Program-made: the position numbers and the translations under genes
Assembly (NCBI GenBank): GCA_004296815.1
Contig: SCVT01000713.1
Span: forward strand, 1 to 13,136
DNA: 13,136 bases
Direction: 5' to 3'
Source: Reyranella sp.
GTDB taxonomy: Bacteria; Pseudomonadota; Alphaproteobacteria; Reyranellales; Reyranellaceae
The notes under the pieces: model-generated
Databases searched by the model: none
What the model saw: the letters and a program-made list of their open reading frames with translations, nothing else
What the model was told of the DNA's origin: nothing
Shown: positions 6,875 to 13,136 of the stretch, one piece after another
Layout of the letters: every line of letters begins with the position of its first letter
Numbering within the stretch: position 1 is the first letter of the stretch

Positions 6875-6992
6875 GATGGGCGGAATCCTACGCCCGCCGA
6901 GTCGCCCGCGCGGGGCGGCCCCGGGGCAATTTCGGGGATTTCCGCACCGGGACTGCCACATTCTATGAACGGTTATTCAGGGGAGCGACGGC
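6875..6992. other. Divergent intergenic region, left boundary of the phage cassette
   Basis: This 118-base gap separates the minus-strand 163-aa membrane gene from the plus-strand terminase gene. It must hold the promoter for the four-gene cassette unless that is read from outside. The half next to the terminase is richer in A/T (around CACATTCTATGAACGGTTAT, from 6957), but no convincing -35/-10 pair was found. GGGGAG (6980-6985) is the terminase ribosome site. I saw no direct repeat shared with the 12392-12422 gap that would mark attachment sites. Confidence 0.5.
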
Positions 6993-8462
6993 ATGCGCCG
7001 AAACGCCAAGGAAAGTGCCGAACCGCTGCTGCTCGAAACGCAGCAGTGGGCTCACCGCCCACTCGCCTTCGTCGAGGACGCACTCCAGGCCAAGCCAGAG
7101 GAATGGCAGCGCGCGATCCTGTCGGAAATCCAGACCGGGCTCGGCTCGCCCGACGAAGCGGTTCGAATCGCAGTCGCGTCCGGACATGGCGTCGGCAAGT
7201 CGGCGCTCGTCGCCTGGATCCTGTTGTGGGCGATGGCCACGCGCGAGGATACCCGGGGCGTCGTCACCGCGAACACCGAGACCCAGCTTCGCACCAAGAC
7301 ATGGGCCGAGCTGGCGAAGTGGCTGCGCAAGTGGCGGCACCGCGACTGGTTCGAGTTCACGTCGACTTCGCTCGCTTCGAGGGTGGTGGGTCACGGTCAG
7401 ACCTGGCGCCTCGATGTCGTACCGTGGTCCGCCACGAATGCTGAAGCCTTCGCCGGTCTGCACAACCAGGGTCGACGCACGATCGTCGTGTTCGATGAGG
7501 CGTCGGCCATTCCGGATGTGATCTGGGACACGACCGAGGGTGCGCTGACCGACAGGGACACCGAGTTGCTCTGGCTCGTGTTCGGCAATCCGACACGCAA
7601 TACCGGCCGGTTCCGGGAATGCTTCGCGCGCTTCGCGCATCGCTGGCGCGGTCGACAGGTCGACTCGCGCACCGTCGGCATCACCAACAAGGCCCAGCTC
7701 AAACGCTGGGTCGACGACTATGGCGAGGACAGCGACTTCGTCCGCGTCAGGGTCCGGGGAGTCTTCCCGCGCGCCGGCTCCACGCAGTTCATCGATGTCG
7801 ACGATGTCGAGGAAGCGATGCGCCGCGAGGTGCCGGTCGATGCTGAGGAGGCGATGGTGATCGGCGTCGACGTCGCGCGCTTTGGTGACGACCGCTCGGT
7901 GATCTTCTTCCGGAAAGGCCGAGACGCGCGCAGCCGACCGCCGCTGGTGTTCCGCAAGGTCGACACCATGACCCTCGCCGGCAAGGTGGTCGAGGTCGCA
8001 AGTGATTGTCGCGCCGACGCCGTGTTCGTCGACGAAGGTGGCGTCGGTGGCGCTGTCATCGACCGCATGCGCCAGCTCGGCGTGCCGCATGTGCTCGGCG
8101 TGCATTTCTCGAGCAAGGCTGATCGGTGGACCGCCGAGGGCAGCGGACCGCTGTTCGCCAACAAGCGTGCGGAGATGTGGGGCCGGATGAAGGAGTGGCT
8201 GAAGGTCGGAGCCATTCCCGACGACCCAGCACTGGCGCAAGACCTCATCGGCCTCGAGTACGGCTACGACGCGCGCAATGCGATCCAGCTCGAGAAGAAG
8301 GACGACATGAAGAGGCGCGGCCTCGCATCGCCCGATCTCGGCGATGCGCTGGCTCTCACCTTCGCGCAGCCGGTCCACCCGGTATGGCGTCGGCGCGACG
8401 TCGATATGACGCCCAAGATCCTCGACGACGACGACAAGTACGACCCTTTCCACGATCTCTGA
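6993..8462 (+). CDS. Phage terminase large subunit
   Basis: A 489-aa DNA-packaging motor protein with ATPase and nuclease domains. Walker A is GHGVGKS (64-70), Walker B is TIVVFDEAS (163-171, D168/E169), and the coupling motif is FGNPT (197-201). The RNase H-fold nuclease begins near residue 288, with acidic residues in GVDVARFGDD (D293), VFVDEGG (D347) and SPDLGDAL (D448, D451). Length and motif order are normal for a complete large terminase. It would cut concatemeric phage DNA and pump it into a prohead through the portal, but no capsid gene is nearby. ATG 6993 has GGGGAG seven bases upstream. A small terminase subunit is not visible. A full-length antisense frame overlaps it and was rejected as a GC-codon shadow. 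Confidence 0.95.
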   Translation: MRRNAKESAEPLLLETQQWAHRPLAFVEDALQAKPEEWQRAILSEIQTGLGSPDEAVRIAVASGHGVGKSALVAWILLWAMATREDTRGVVTANTETQLRTKTWAELAKWLRKWRHRDWFEFTSTSLASRVVGHGQTWRLDVVPWSATNAEAFAGLHNQGRRTIVVFDEASAIPDVIWDTTEGALTDRDTELLWLVFGNPTRNTGRFRECFARFAHRWRGRQVDSRTVGITNKAQLKRWVDDYGEDSDFVRVRVRGVFPRAGSTQFIDVDDVEEAMRREVPVDAEEAMVIGVDVARFGDDRSVIFFRKGRDARSRPPLVFRKVDTMTLAGKVVEVASDCRADAVFVDEGGVGGAVIDRMRQLGVPHVLGVHFSSKADRWTAEGSGPLFANKRAEMWGRMKEWLKVGAIPDDPALAQDLIGLEYGYDARNAIQLEKKDDMKRRGLASPDLGDALALTFAQPVHPVWRRRDVDMTPKILDDDDKYDPFHDL

Positions 8463-8479
8463 CGACAGGAGCAACGATC

Positions 8480-8716
8480 ATGTGTGCCTTTTCTCCCCCG
8501 CCGATGCCGGCCATGCCGCAAATGCCATCGCCGCCGCCACCGCCGCCTCAACCCCCGCGCGAGGCTGATCCCGCCGTGAGGGCGGCACGCGACGACGCGC
8601 GGCGCCGGGCGGTCGGCTTGCAGGGCTATCGCAGCACCATCGCCACATCGGGGCTCGGCCTCTCGGGCACGCCGGCGCCCAACACCACCGGATCCAAGAC
8701 TCTCCTGGGGCAATGA
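8480..8716 (+). CDS. Small proline-rich phage protein between terminase and portal
   Basis: A 78-aa protein. Residues 6-27 are a Pro/Met-rich run with six consecutive prolines. A basic helix follows (VRAARDDARRRAVGLQ), then GYRSTIATSGLGL and a C-terminal KTLLGQ. I recall similar short proteins, with a Pro-rich start, an Arg-rich helix, an ST(I/L)xTxxxGL block and a terminal KTLLG, next to portal genes of many podovirus-like phages and prophages; their function is not established. The start at 8480 is supported by AGGAG (8467-8471) eight bases upstream and by the 17-base gap after the terminase. The same frame is open well upstream inside the terminase, but that part is a shadow. Its TGA overlaps the portal ATG (ATGA at 8713-8716), suggesting coupled translation. 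Confidence 0.8.
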   Translation: MCAFSPPPMPAMPQMPSPPPPPPQPPREADPAVRAARDDARRRAVGLQGYRSTIATSGLGLSGTPAPNTTGSKTLLGQ

Positions 8717-10380
8717 TCATGAAGTTTTCCGACGGCGACTTGCGTCGCCATTGCGAGCGTCGCCTGGGCGCGCTCGAGCGTGAGCGTCAGAGCTGGTTCC
8801 AGCATTGGCGCGAGCTTTCCGACTTTATCCTGCCGCGGCGCGGCCAGTTTCTCGGTCTGCCCGGACAGAGCGATCGCGGCCGCAAGGTGAATGGCAGGAT
8901 CCTCGATTCGACCGGCACTCTCGCTGCTCGCACGCTGGCATCCGGCCTGATGTCCGGCGTGACGTCACCGGCACGGCCGTGGTTCAGGCTCACCGTGGGC
9001 GATCCGGCGTTGGCGCAGGCTGCGGGTGTGCGTGCCTGGCTCGACCAGGTGCAGGAAGCGATGCTCCGCGTCTTTGCGCGCTCCAACCTCTACAATGCGC
9101 TGGCGACCGTCTATGAGGAGTTGGGCGTCTTCGGCACCGGCGCGCTGCTGGTGCTGGAGGACGAGCAGGATGTCGTACGTGCCTGGCCGCTCACGGTTGG
9201 CGAGTACTGGCTGGCGTCATCGGATCGCCAGGTGGTGAACACGCTCTACCGCGAGTTCCCGCTCACGGTCTTCCAGCTCGTCGAACGCTTCGGCCGCAAC
9301 GCGGTCTCGCAACATGTTCGCGAGCAATACGACGCGGGAGCGTGGGATCGGGAGGTCGCGGTCGTGCATGCGATCGAGCCCAACGAAGGCCGAGACCTTG
9401 CCCGCGCCGACAACCGGAGCATGCCGTTCCGGTCCGTCTACTACGAGAAGGTCGGAGCCGACGACTGCCTGCTCTCGGTCTCGGGCTTCGAGGACTTCCC
9501 CGCGATGTGTCCGCGCTGGCACCTGGTCGGCAACGACGTCTGGGGCCGTTCACCCGGCATGGATGCATTGCCGGACGTGAAGGGCCTGCAGACCATGCAG
9601 AAGCGCTTCAACCAGGCGCTGGAGAAGCTGGTGAATCCGCCGATGGTGGCGCCGCCCTCGTTGCGCAACGAGGCTGCGTCGTCTCTGTCGGGTGCAGTGA
9701 CCTACGTGGCCGATCCGACCGGCGTGGGCTTTCGTCCCGCGTACCAGATCAATCCGCCGATCAACCATCTCGCGTCGGCGATCGCCGATCGGCAGCGCAG
9801 CGTGCAGGCGGCGTTCTACGCTGACCTGTTTCTGATGATGAGCCAGCTGGACGACGTGCGCTCGGCGACGGAGATCGTCGAACGGAGAGAGGAGAAGCTC
9901 GTGATGCTGGGGCCGGTGCTCGAGCGACTGCACGACGAGCTGCTCGATCCGCTGATCAATCGGGTGTTCAGGCTCATGGAGCGTGCGCGCGCGGTTCCGC
10001 CGCCACCGGAGGCGTTGAACGGCCAGGCGATGGACGTGGAGTATGTCTCCTCGCTCGCCCAGGCGCAGCGCGCCGTGGCGACCGGCGGCATCGAGCGGTT
10101 CGTCTCGTTCGCCGGCCGCGCCGCGACGATGAAGCCGGATGTGTTGGACAAGCTCGACATCGACCAGACCGTCGATGCCTACGGCGACCTGCTGGGCGTG
10201 CCCGGACGGCTGATCGTGCCGACCGAGCAGGCGGCGGCCGCGCGCGAGCAGCGCGCGCAAGTGCAACAGCAGCAGATGGCGCTGCAGGTGGGGCAGGCGA
10301 TGGCCGCCGGCGCCGAGAAGCTCGGCGGCATCGATGCGGGCGGCGGCAAGAACGCCCTCCAGGCCCTGCTGGGCCGCTGA
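8713..10380 (+). CDS. Phage head-to-tail connecting (portal) protein
   Basis: A 555-aa portal-like protein of the podovirus head-tail connector type. Family features are the N-terminal helical region with FILPRRGQFLG, the block LASGLMSGVTSPARPWFRL near residues 76-94, NALATVYEELGVFGTGALLV, and a central part ending GRSPGMDALPDVKGLQTMQKR. The C-terminus (about 495-540) is Gln/Ala-rich and probably coiled coil. In virions such proteins form a dodecameric ring through which terminase packs DNA and to which tail and ejection proteins attach. ATG 8713 overlaps the preceding stop; ATG 8719, two codons on, has GGGG eight bases upstream and may be the true start (553 aa). Length is normal and no frameshift is seen. 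The ejection-colicin M gene follows after 13 bases. Confidence 0.93.
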   Translation: MIMKFSDGDLRRHCERRLGALERERQSWFQHWRELSDFILPRRGQFLGLPGQSDRGRKVNGRILDSTGTLAARTLASGLMSGVTSPARPWFRLTVGDPALAQAAGVRAWLDQVQEAMLRVFARSNLYNALATVYEELGVFGTGALLVLEDEQDVVRAWPLTVGEYWLASSDRQVVNTLYREFPLTVFQLVERFGRNAVSQHVREQYDAGAWDREVAVVHAIEPNEGRDLARADNRSMPFRSVYYEKVGADDCLLSVSGFEDFPAMCPRWHLVGNDVWGRSPGMDALPDVKGLQTMQKRFNQALEKLVNPPMVAPPSLRNEAASSLSGAVTYVADPTGVGFRPAYQINPPINHLASAIADRQRSVQAAFYADLFLMMSQLDDVRSATEIVERREEKLVMLGPVLERLHDELLDPLINRVFRLMERARAVPPPPEALNGQAMDVEYVSSLAQAQRAVATGGIERFVSFAGRAATMKPDVLDKLDIDQTVDAYGDLLGVPGRLIVPTEQAAAAREQRAQVQQQQMALQVGQAMAAGAEKLGGIDAGGGKNALQALLGR

Positions 10381-10393
10381 ACCGGAGAGGAAC

Positions 10394-12391
10394 ATGGCAA
10401 GCATCAGGATCAACAGCGCGTTGGAGGAACCGGCGCAGGCCTCGTGGCAGCGCGCCGACGATGCGATCGGCATCCGTGCCGACGAGATATTCGTGCGCCA
10501 GCTCGACACCGAATTCGCGAATGAGGTTCGCGCACTGGTGCACGATCCCCGAACGGGCCTCGCCGCACGCGACGCAGAGGGAGCGCTAGTCGCAATCTCC
10601 GAGTCGCTGCCGATGCTGGGCCAGATCAGGGAGCGCACGCTCGCGCACGCGAACGGCGCCCGACAGAAGGGCCTGCTCGTTCCGTTACTCGACACACGCC
10701 TCGATCGCGCTACCTCCGACCTCGGGAGGATTGCGGAGCAGGCAATGGCCGAGCTCGACGACCGCTCGGTGGCCGACCGAGTCATGGGCTTCCATCGGGA
10801 CGCGGCGGCTGCGTGGCACGACCCCACGCAACTTCGGGCGCTGGGCCGCGCCACTGCGGGTGAGCTGCGTTACCGGGGCCAGCGCAAGGGCTGGGATACT
10901 ACCGAGACCGACGCCACCGTCCGCCAGGGTGTGAGTGATCTCTATGCCGGCGCAGTCGAGGCGGCCATTGGCAATGACGCCGATCGAGCGACGGCACTCT
11001 ATGAGCATGCACGCGACGTCATCCAGCCCGACCGGCAGGCGGCGATCGAGCATAAGATCGAACGGGCACGCGAGGACCGTCGCGTGTCTGATATCGTGGG
11101 TGGTCTGCCTCGGGTGTCGGATGATCCAGCCCGCCGGCCTGACTTCGACGACTATCAGGCTCGTGCTGCCGAGTTGACACCGCCGGAAACCTCGCCAGAG
11201 GTTCGGTTACAGGTGAACAGGATGCTCCGGATCGAGTACGCGCGGGCCGATCGGGCCTGGCAGGCGGCGCGCGGCCGCGCGGCGGAGGCGGCGCTTGAGT
11301 GGCTCGGCAAGAACCCAGGCGCGTGGGTGCTGGCGATGCCGGCTGAACTGCGCGATGGGCTGAGTCCGGAACAGACCGAGCGACTGGATACCGCGGCCAT
11401 CAACGGCGGACGCGTAGTCACAGACCGCGACCTCTACGATGCACTCGACCGGCGGGCCGTGTACGAGCCGGAGGCTTTCGCGGGGATCGAGCTTTCACAA
11501 TACCGGCTGTCGCTTGGCGATCACGACTATCGACGCTTGGTTGGATATCAGGGGGCGCTCGTGCAGGGCAGGCCCGACGCTGCCTTTGAGCGTCACAGCC
11601 TCGGTGTCACGTTTCTCGACGAGGAGCTACGTAAGGCCAGTTTCGATCGCGATGACCCGGGAGCCCGGGCCGCACGCCTGCAGCTCGATAGGCTGCTCAG
11701 CAAGTTCGAGGCCATCGGGGGTAAACCGGCGACGATGGGGGACATCCGCAGTCTCGTCGACGATGTGCTGCGGCCGATGGCCGATGATCCGAGTGTTGCT
11801 CAAGCCTCGGGAAGTGATCCGGCCGAAGCTGACACGCAGGTCGTGCGAGAACGAGAGCCGACGGGATTGCAGCGAGGCATCGCGCCAAATGTCGAGCCGG
11901 TTCCAGGAAGTCCGGAATACGAGGCGGCACGCCGTCTTGCCCCGACCAAGGAAATTACGAACCCGATGGCAGGCCTGGGCCACTACCTGGCCGGATCTGG
12001 CAACACCGTTGAGTACCCCTTCGCCCAGATCAAGACTTCGACTGTGAAGCCATCCCAGTTTCCTGCGGTCCGAGAAATCCTCGACCGTGGGCAGCCAGGC
12101 ACATACGAGATCGACGGGAAGATGCCGTTCTCCGCTCCTGGTCTGGATCACTATGCAGTCGGAAACATCACGCTCAATATCCACGGGACGCTAGAGCTGG
12201 ACGCAAGAGGTCGCTACTCATTCAAGGGAGACTTGGGCGCCGAGCCTGATCGATATCGGTTCTATCCGAGCGATCATCGAGGCGCTGATGCAGAACTGGC
12301 AACACGCATCGGCACGTTGTTGCCCGGCCGTGAATTCAGCGTGGTCATCGCCGGGACGAAGCCAATCCGCGGTAGAGGAACGTACCGGTAG
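10394..12391 (+). CDS. Phage ejection-like protein with C-terminal colicin M-type domain
   Basis: A 665-aa two-part protein. Residues 1 to about 470 are mostly helical and resemble phage internal/ejection proteins: RGQRKGW then SDLYAGAVEAAIGNDADRA with ALYEHARD (181-207), WLGKNPGAWVLAMPAELRDGL (303-323) and ELSQYRLSLGDHDYRRLVGYQ (366-386). A polar linker (about 471-519) leads to a 146-residue domain (520-665) matching the colicin M activity domain: GHYLAGSG, GNITLNIHGTLEL, D619-R-Y621-R-F, S626-D-H628-R629-G, LATRIG, LPGREF. Colicin M cleaves lipid I/II in the periplasm and uses the motif DxYDx5HR. Here D, Y, H and R are kept in register, but the second Asp is R622, so activity is uncertain. 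ATG 10394 follows GGAGAGG (10384-10390); an earlier in-frame ATG (10334) lies inside the portal gene and was not chosen. No immunity gene adjoins. GC falls to about 58% in the colicin part. Confidence 0.88.
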   Translation: MASIRINSALEEPAQASWQRADDAIGIRADEIFVRQLDTEFANEVRALVHDPRTGLAARDAEGALVAISESLPMLGQIRERTLAHANGARQKGLLVPLLDTRLDRATSDLGRIAEQAMAELDDRSVADRVMGFHRDAAAAWHDPTQLRALGRATAGELRYRGQRKGWDTTETDATVRQGVSDLYAGAVEAAIGNDADRATALYEHARDVIQPDRQAAIEHKIERAREDRRVSDIVGGLPRVSDDPARRPDFDDYQARAAELTPPETSPEVRLQVNRMLRIEYARADRAWQAARGRAAEAALEWLGKNPGAWVLAMPAELRDGLSPEQTERLDTAAINGGRVVTDRDLYDALDRRAVYEPEAFAGIELSQYRLSLGDHDYRRLVGYQGALVQGRPDAAFERHSLGVTFLDEELRKASFDRDDPGARAARLQLDRLLSKFEAIGGKPATMGDIRSLVDDVLRPMADDPSVAQASGSDPAEADTQVVREREPTGLQRGIAPNVEPVPGSPEYEAARRLAPTKEITNPMAGLGHYLAGSGNTVEYPFAQIKTSTVKPSQFPAVREILDRGQPGTYEIDGKMPFSAPGLDHYAVGNITLNIHGTLELDARGRYSFKGDLGAEPDRYRFYPSDHRGADAELATRIGTLLPGREFSVVIAGTKPIRGRGTYR

Positions 12392-12422
12392 GCTCGCTTC
12401 TGCTTCGGGAAGACAGGCAATA

Positions 12423-13136
12423 CTAGTTCTCCAAAGCCCGCTTGGCGCCCTTTGCAATCTCTGACGCGTCTGGCCCGTCCCGCCTGTCCCTCATGCGTTC
12501 GAGGGCGGCCCAGCCGTAGCCGGCGCCTTCGGCCCGGAGGGCGTAATAGTCGAAGTCCTCGGCGGTCACGGCGCCCCTCTCGAGGCGCCTGAGCTGGTCG
12601 GCCACGAACAGCCGCGCCGGATCGGCGATCGGGCTCAGGAACGCCAGGGCGATCGCAATCGCGGCGAAAGCGGCCCAGGCATTTGCCGTGGCCAGCCCGC
12701 GCAGGCCGAGGCCGTGGCGGATCGCGACCAGCGCGTAGCCCAGCGTGTGGCAAGCCAGCACGATCAGGCAGCCGAGCCCGACGATGCGTGCGGGCGTCCA
12801 GCCATACTGCGCCACCCGCAGGCTCAGGCCGGTGGCGGCCAGCGCCAGAAGCGGCACGAGCGTGAAGGCCGCGCCGTATCGCGCCCAGACGAACAGCTTC
12901 GAGCGACCGGGCTCGAGGTCGCCGGCCTGGAAGTGACAGTTGATCAGGGTCAGGAGGACGATCGAGGCGGCGATCAGGCCGGCGGTCGCGTGGCCGGTCT
13001 TCCAGAGCGCCGCGAGGCCGGTGAAGGGAAGGGCGGCCAGGAAGGCCAGGACGATCGGCACGACGACGAGCAGAAGGAGCGACACCAGGCCGAGCAGAAG
13101 CCGGATCGCTCCCCGGATCGTCGCAAACCGGGCATC
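12423..13136 (-). CDS. DUF4153 family membrane protein, N-terminal part outside the window
   Basis: The visible 237 residues are the C-terminal portion of a larger integral membrane protein. The frame stays open to the right edge (Asp-Ala-Arg-Phe-Ala upstream of the GTG at 13085), so that GTG is probably not the start. About five hydrophobic helices are followed by a soluble tail. DUF4153-like blocks include LSLRVAQYGWTPARIVGLGCL, HTLGYALVAIR, FLSPIADPARLFVADQLRRLERG and AEDFDYYALRAEGAGYG. The function of DUF4153 proteins is not established. The gene ends 31 bases from the stop of the cassette's last gene and is convergent with it, so it marks the right chromosomal flank. Full-length homologues carry additional N-terminal helices, expected beyond the window. 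Confidence 0.85.
   Translation of the reverse strand, partial: DARFATIRGAIRLLLGLVSLLLLVVVPIVLAFLAALPFTGLAALWKTGHATAGLIAASIVLLTLINCHFQAGDLEPGRSKLFVWARYGAAFTLVPLLALAATGLSLRVAQYGWTPARIVGLGCLIVLACHTLGYALVAIRHGLGLRGLATANAWAAFAAIAIALAFLSPIADPARLFVADQLRRLERGAVTAEDFDYYALRAEGAGYGWAALERMRDRRDGPDASEIAKGAKRALEN

Larger units (their letters stand above)
6993..12391 (+). mobile_element. Phage-derived cassette (terminase, small protein, portal, ejection-colicin M fusion)
   Basis: Four co-oriented plus-strand genes with gaps of 17, -4 and 13 bases carry phage packaging/ejection functions. Flanking genes on both sides are on the minus strand and look chromosomal. Major capsid, scaffold, tail, integrase, repressor, endolysin and holin genes are all missing between the boundaries. 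It is either a decayed prophage or a deliberately small, retained module. All four reading frames are intact, which favours retention or recent arrival over long decay. No tRNA or attachment-site repeat was found at either end. Confidence 0.72.

Noticed and set aside
5592..7444. Two long plus-strand open frames (264 and 366 aa) opposite the mgtC-like and 163-aa genes
   Set aside because: Arg/Ala/Gln-rich shadows; the minus-strand membrane proteins have proper helices, and the second frame runs into the terminase out of frame.
6963..8474. 503-aa minus-strand open frame antisense to the terminase
   Set aside because: The terminase frame carries all expected ATPase and nuclease motifs; the antisense frame has no recognisable motif and arises from high GC at third codon positions.
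9550..10854. 434-aa minus-strand open frame across the portal and ejection genes
   Set aside because: It crosses the boundary of two clear plus-strand genes and its product is a low-complexity Arg/Ser/His-rich shadow.
6875..12422. Attachment-site repeats or a tRNA target flanking the cassette
   Set aside because: Reading both boundary gaps gave no shared direct repeat of useful length and no tRNA-like sequence; a computed search over wider flanks would be decisive.
12423..13136. DUF4153 membrane gene as a colicin M immunity protein
   Set aside because: It is convergent, much larger than known immunity proteins, extends beyond the window and looks like an ordinary chromosomal gene.

Overview
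The window is GC-rich (mostly about 65-70% by eye) and densely coded. Its gene families (MgtC/SapB, AI-2E permease, DUF4153, a MORN-repeat secreted protein, a small winged-helix protein, a nucleotide-sugar glycosyltransferase) suggest an alphaproteobacterium, perhaps near Rhodospirillales or Reyranella. That placement is inference: no rRNA, tRNA or taxonomic marker gene is present. No CRISPR array, insertion sequence or origin was seen, and no gene-free stretch exceeds 300 bases.

Left part (1-6874), ordinary chromosomal genes. A plus-strand gene of unknown function enters from the left edge and ends at 1126. Its stop overlaps the stop of a run of minus-strand genes. Read in transcription order from the right, these are a membrane protein of 163 aa (6874-6383), an MgtC-family membrane protein (6224-5685), a secreted MORN-repeat protein (5643-4834) with a strong hairpin terminator behind it (4781-4814), a small winged-helix protein (4693-4448), an AI-2E-family permease (4411-3368), a periplasmic MliC/NlpE/META multidomain protein (3371-2142) and a glycosyltransferase (2121-1123). 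The last four are tightly packed, with gaps of 36, -4 and 20 bases, and probably form one operon concerned with the cell envelope.

Middle to right (6993-12391), a four-gene phage-derived cassette on the plus strand with gaps of 17, -4 and 13 bases: large terminase, a small proline-rich phage protein, a head-to-tail connecting (portal) protein, and a 665-aa protein. Residues 1 to about 470 of the last resemble phage ejection/internal-virion proteins. Its last 146 residues match the activity domain of colicin M, the enzyme that cleaves lipid II. No capsid, tail, integrase, repressor, lysis or obvious immunity gene lies in the cassette, and host-type minus-strand genes flank both ends. This is the most interesting part of the window: a minimal phage packaging/ejection module carrying a peptidoglycan-precursor hydrolase domain, in which one residue of the colicin M catalytic motif (the second Asp) is Arg.

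Right edge (12423-13136): the C-terminal part of a DUF4153 membrane protein on the minus strand, running off the window and convergent with the cassette.
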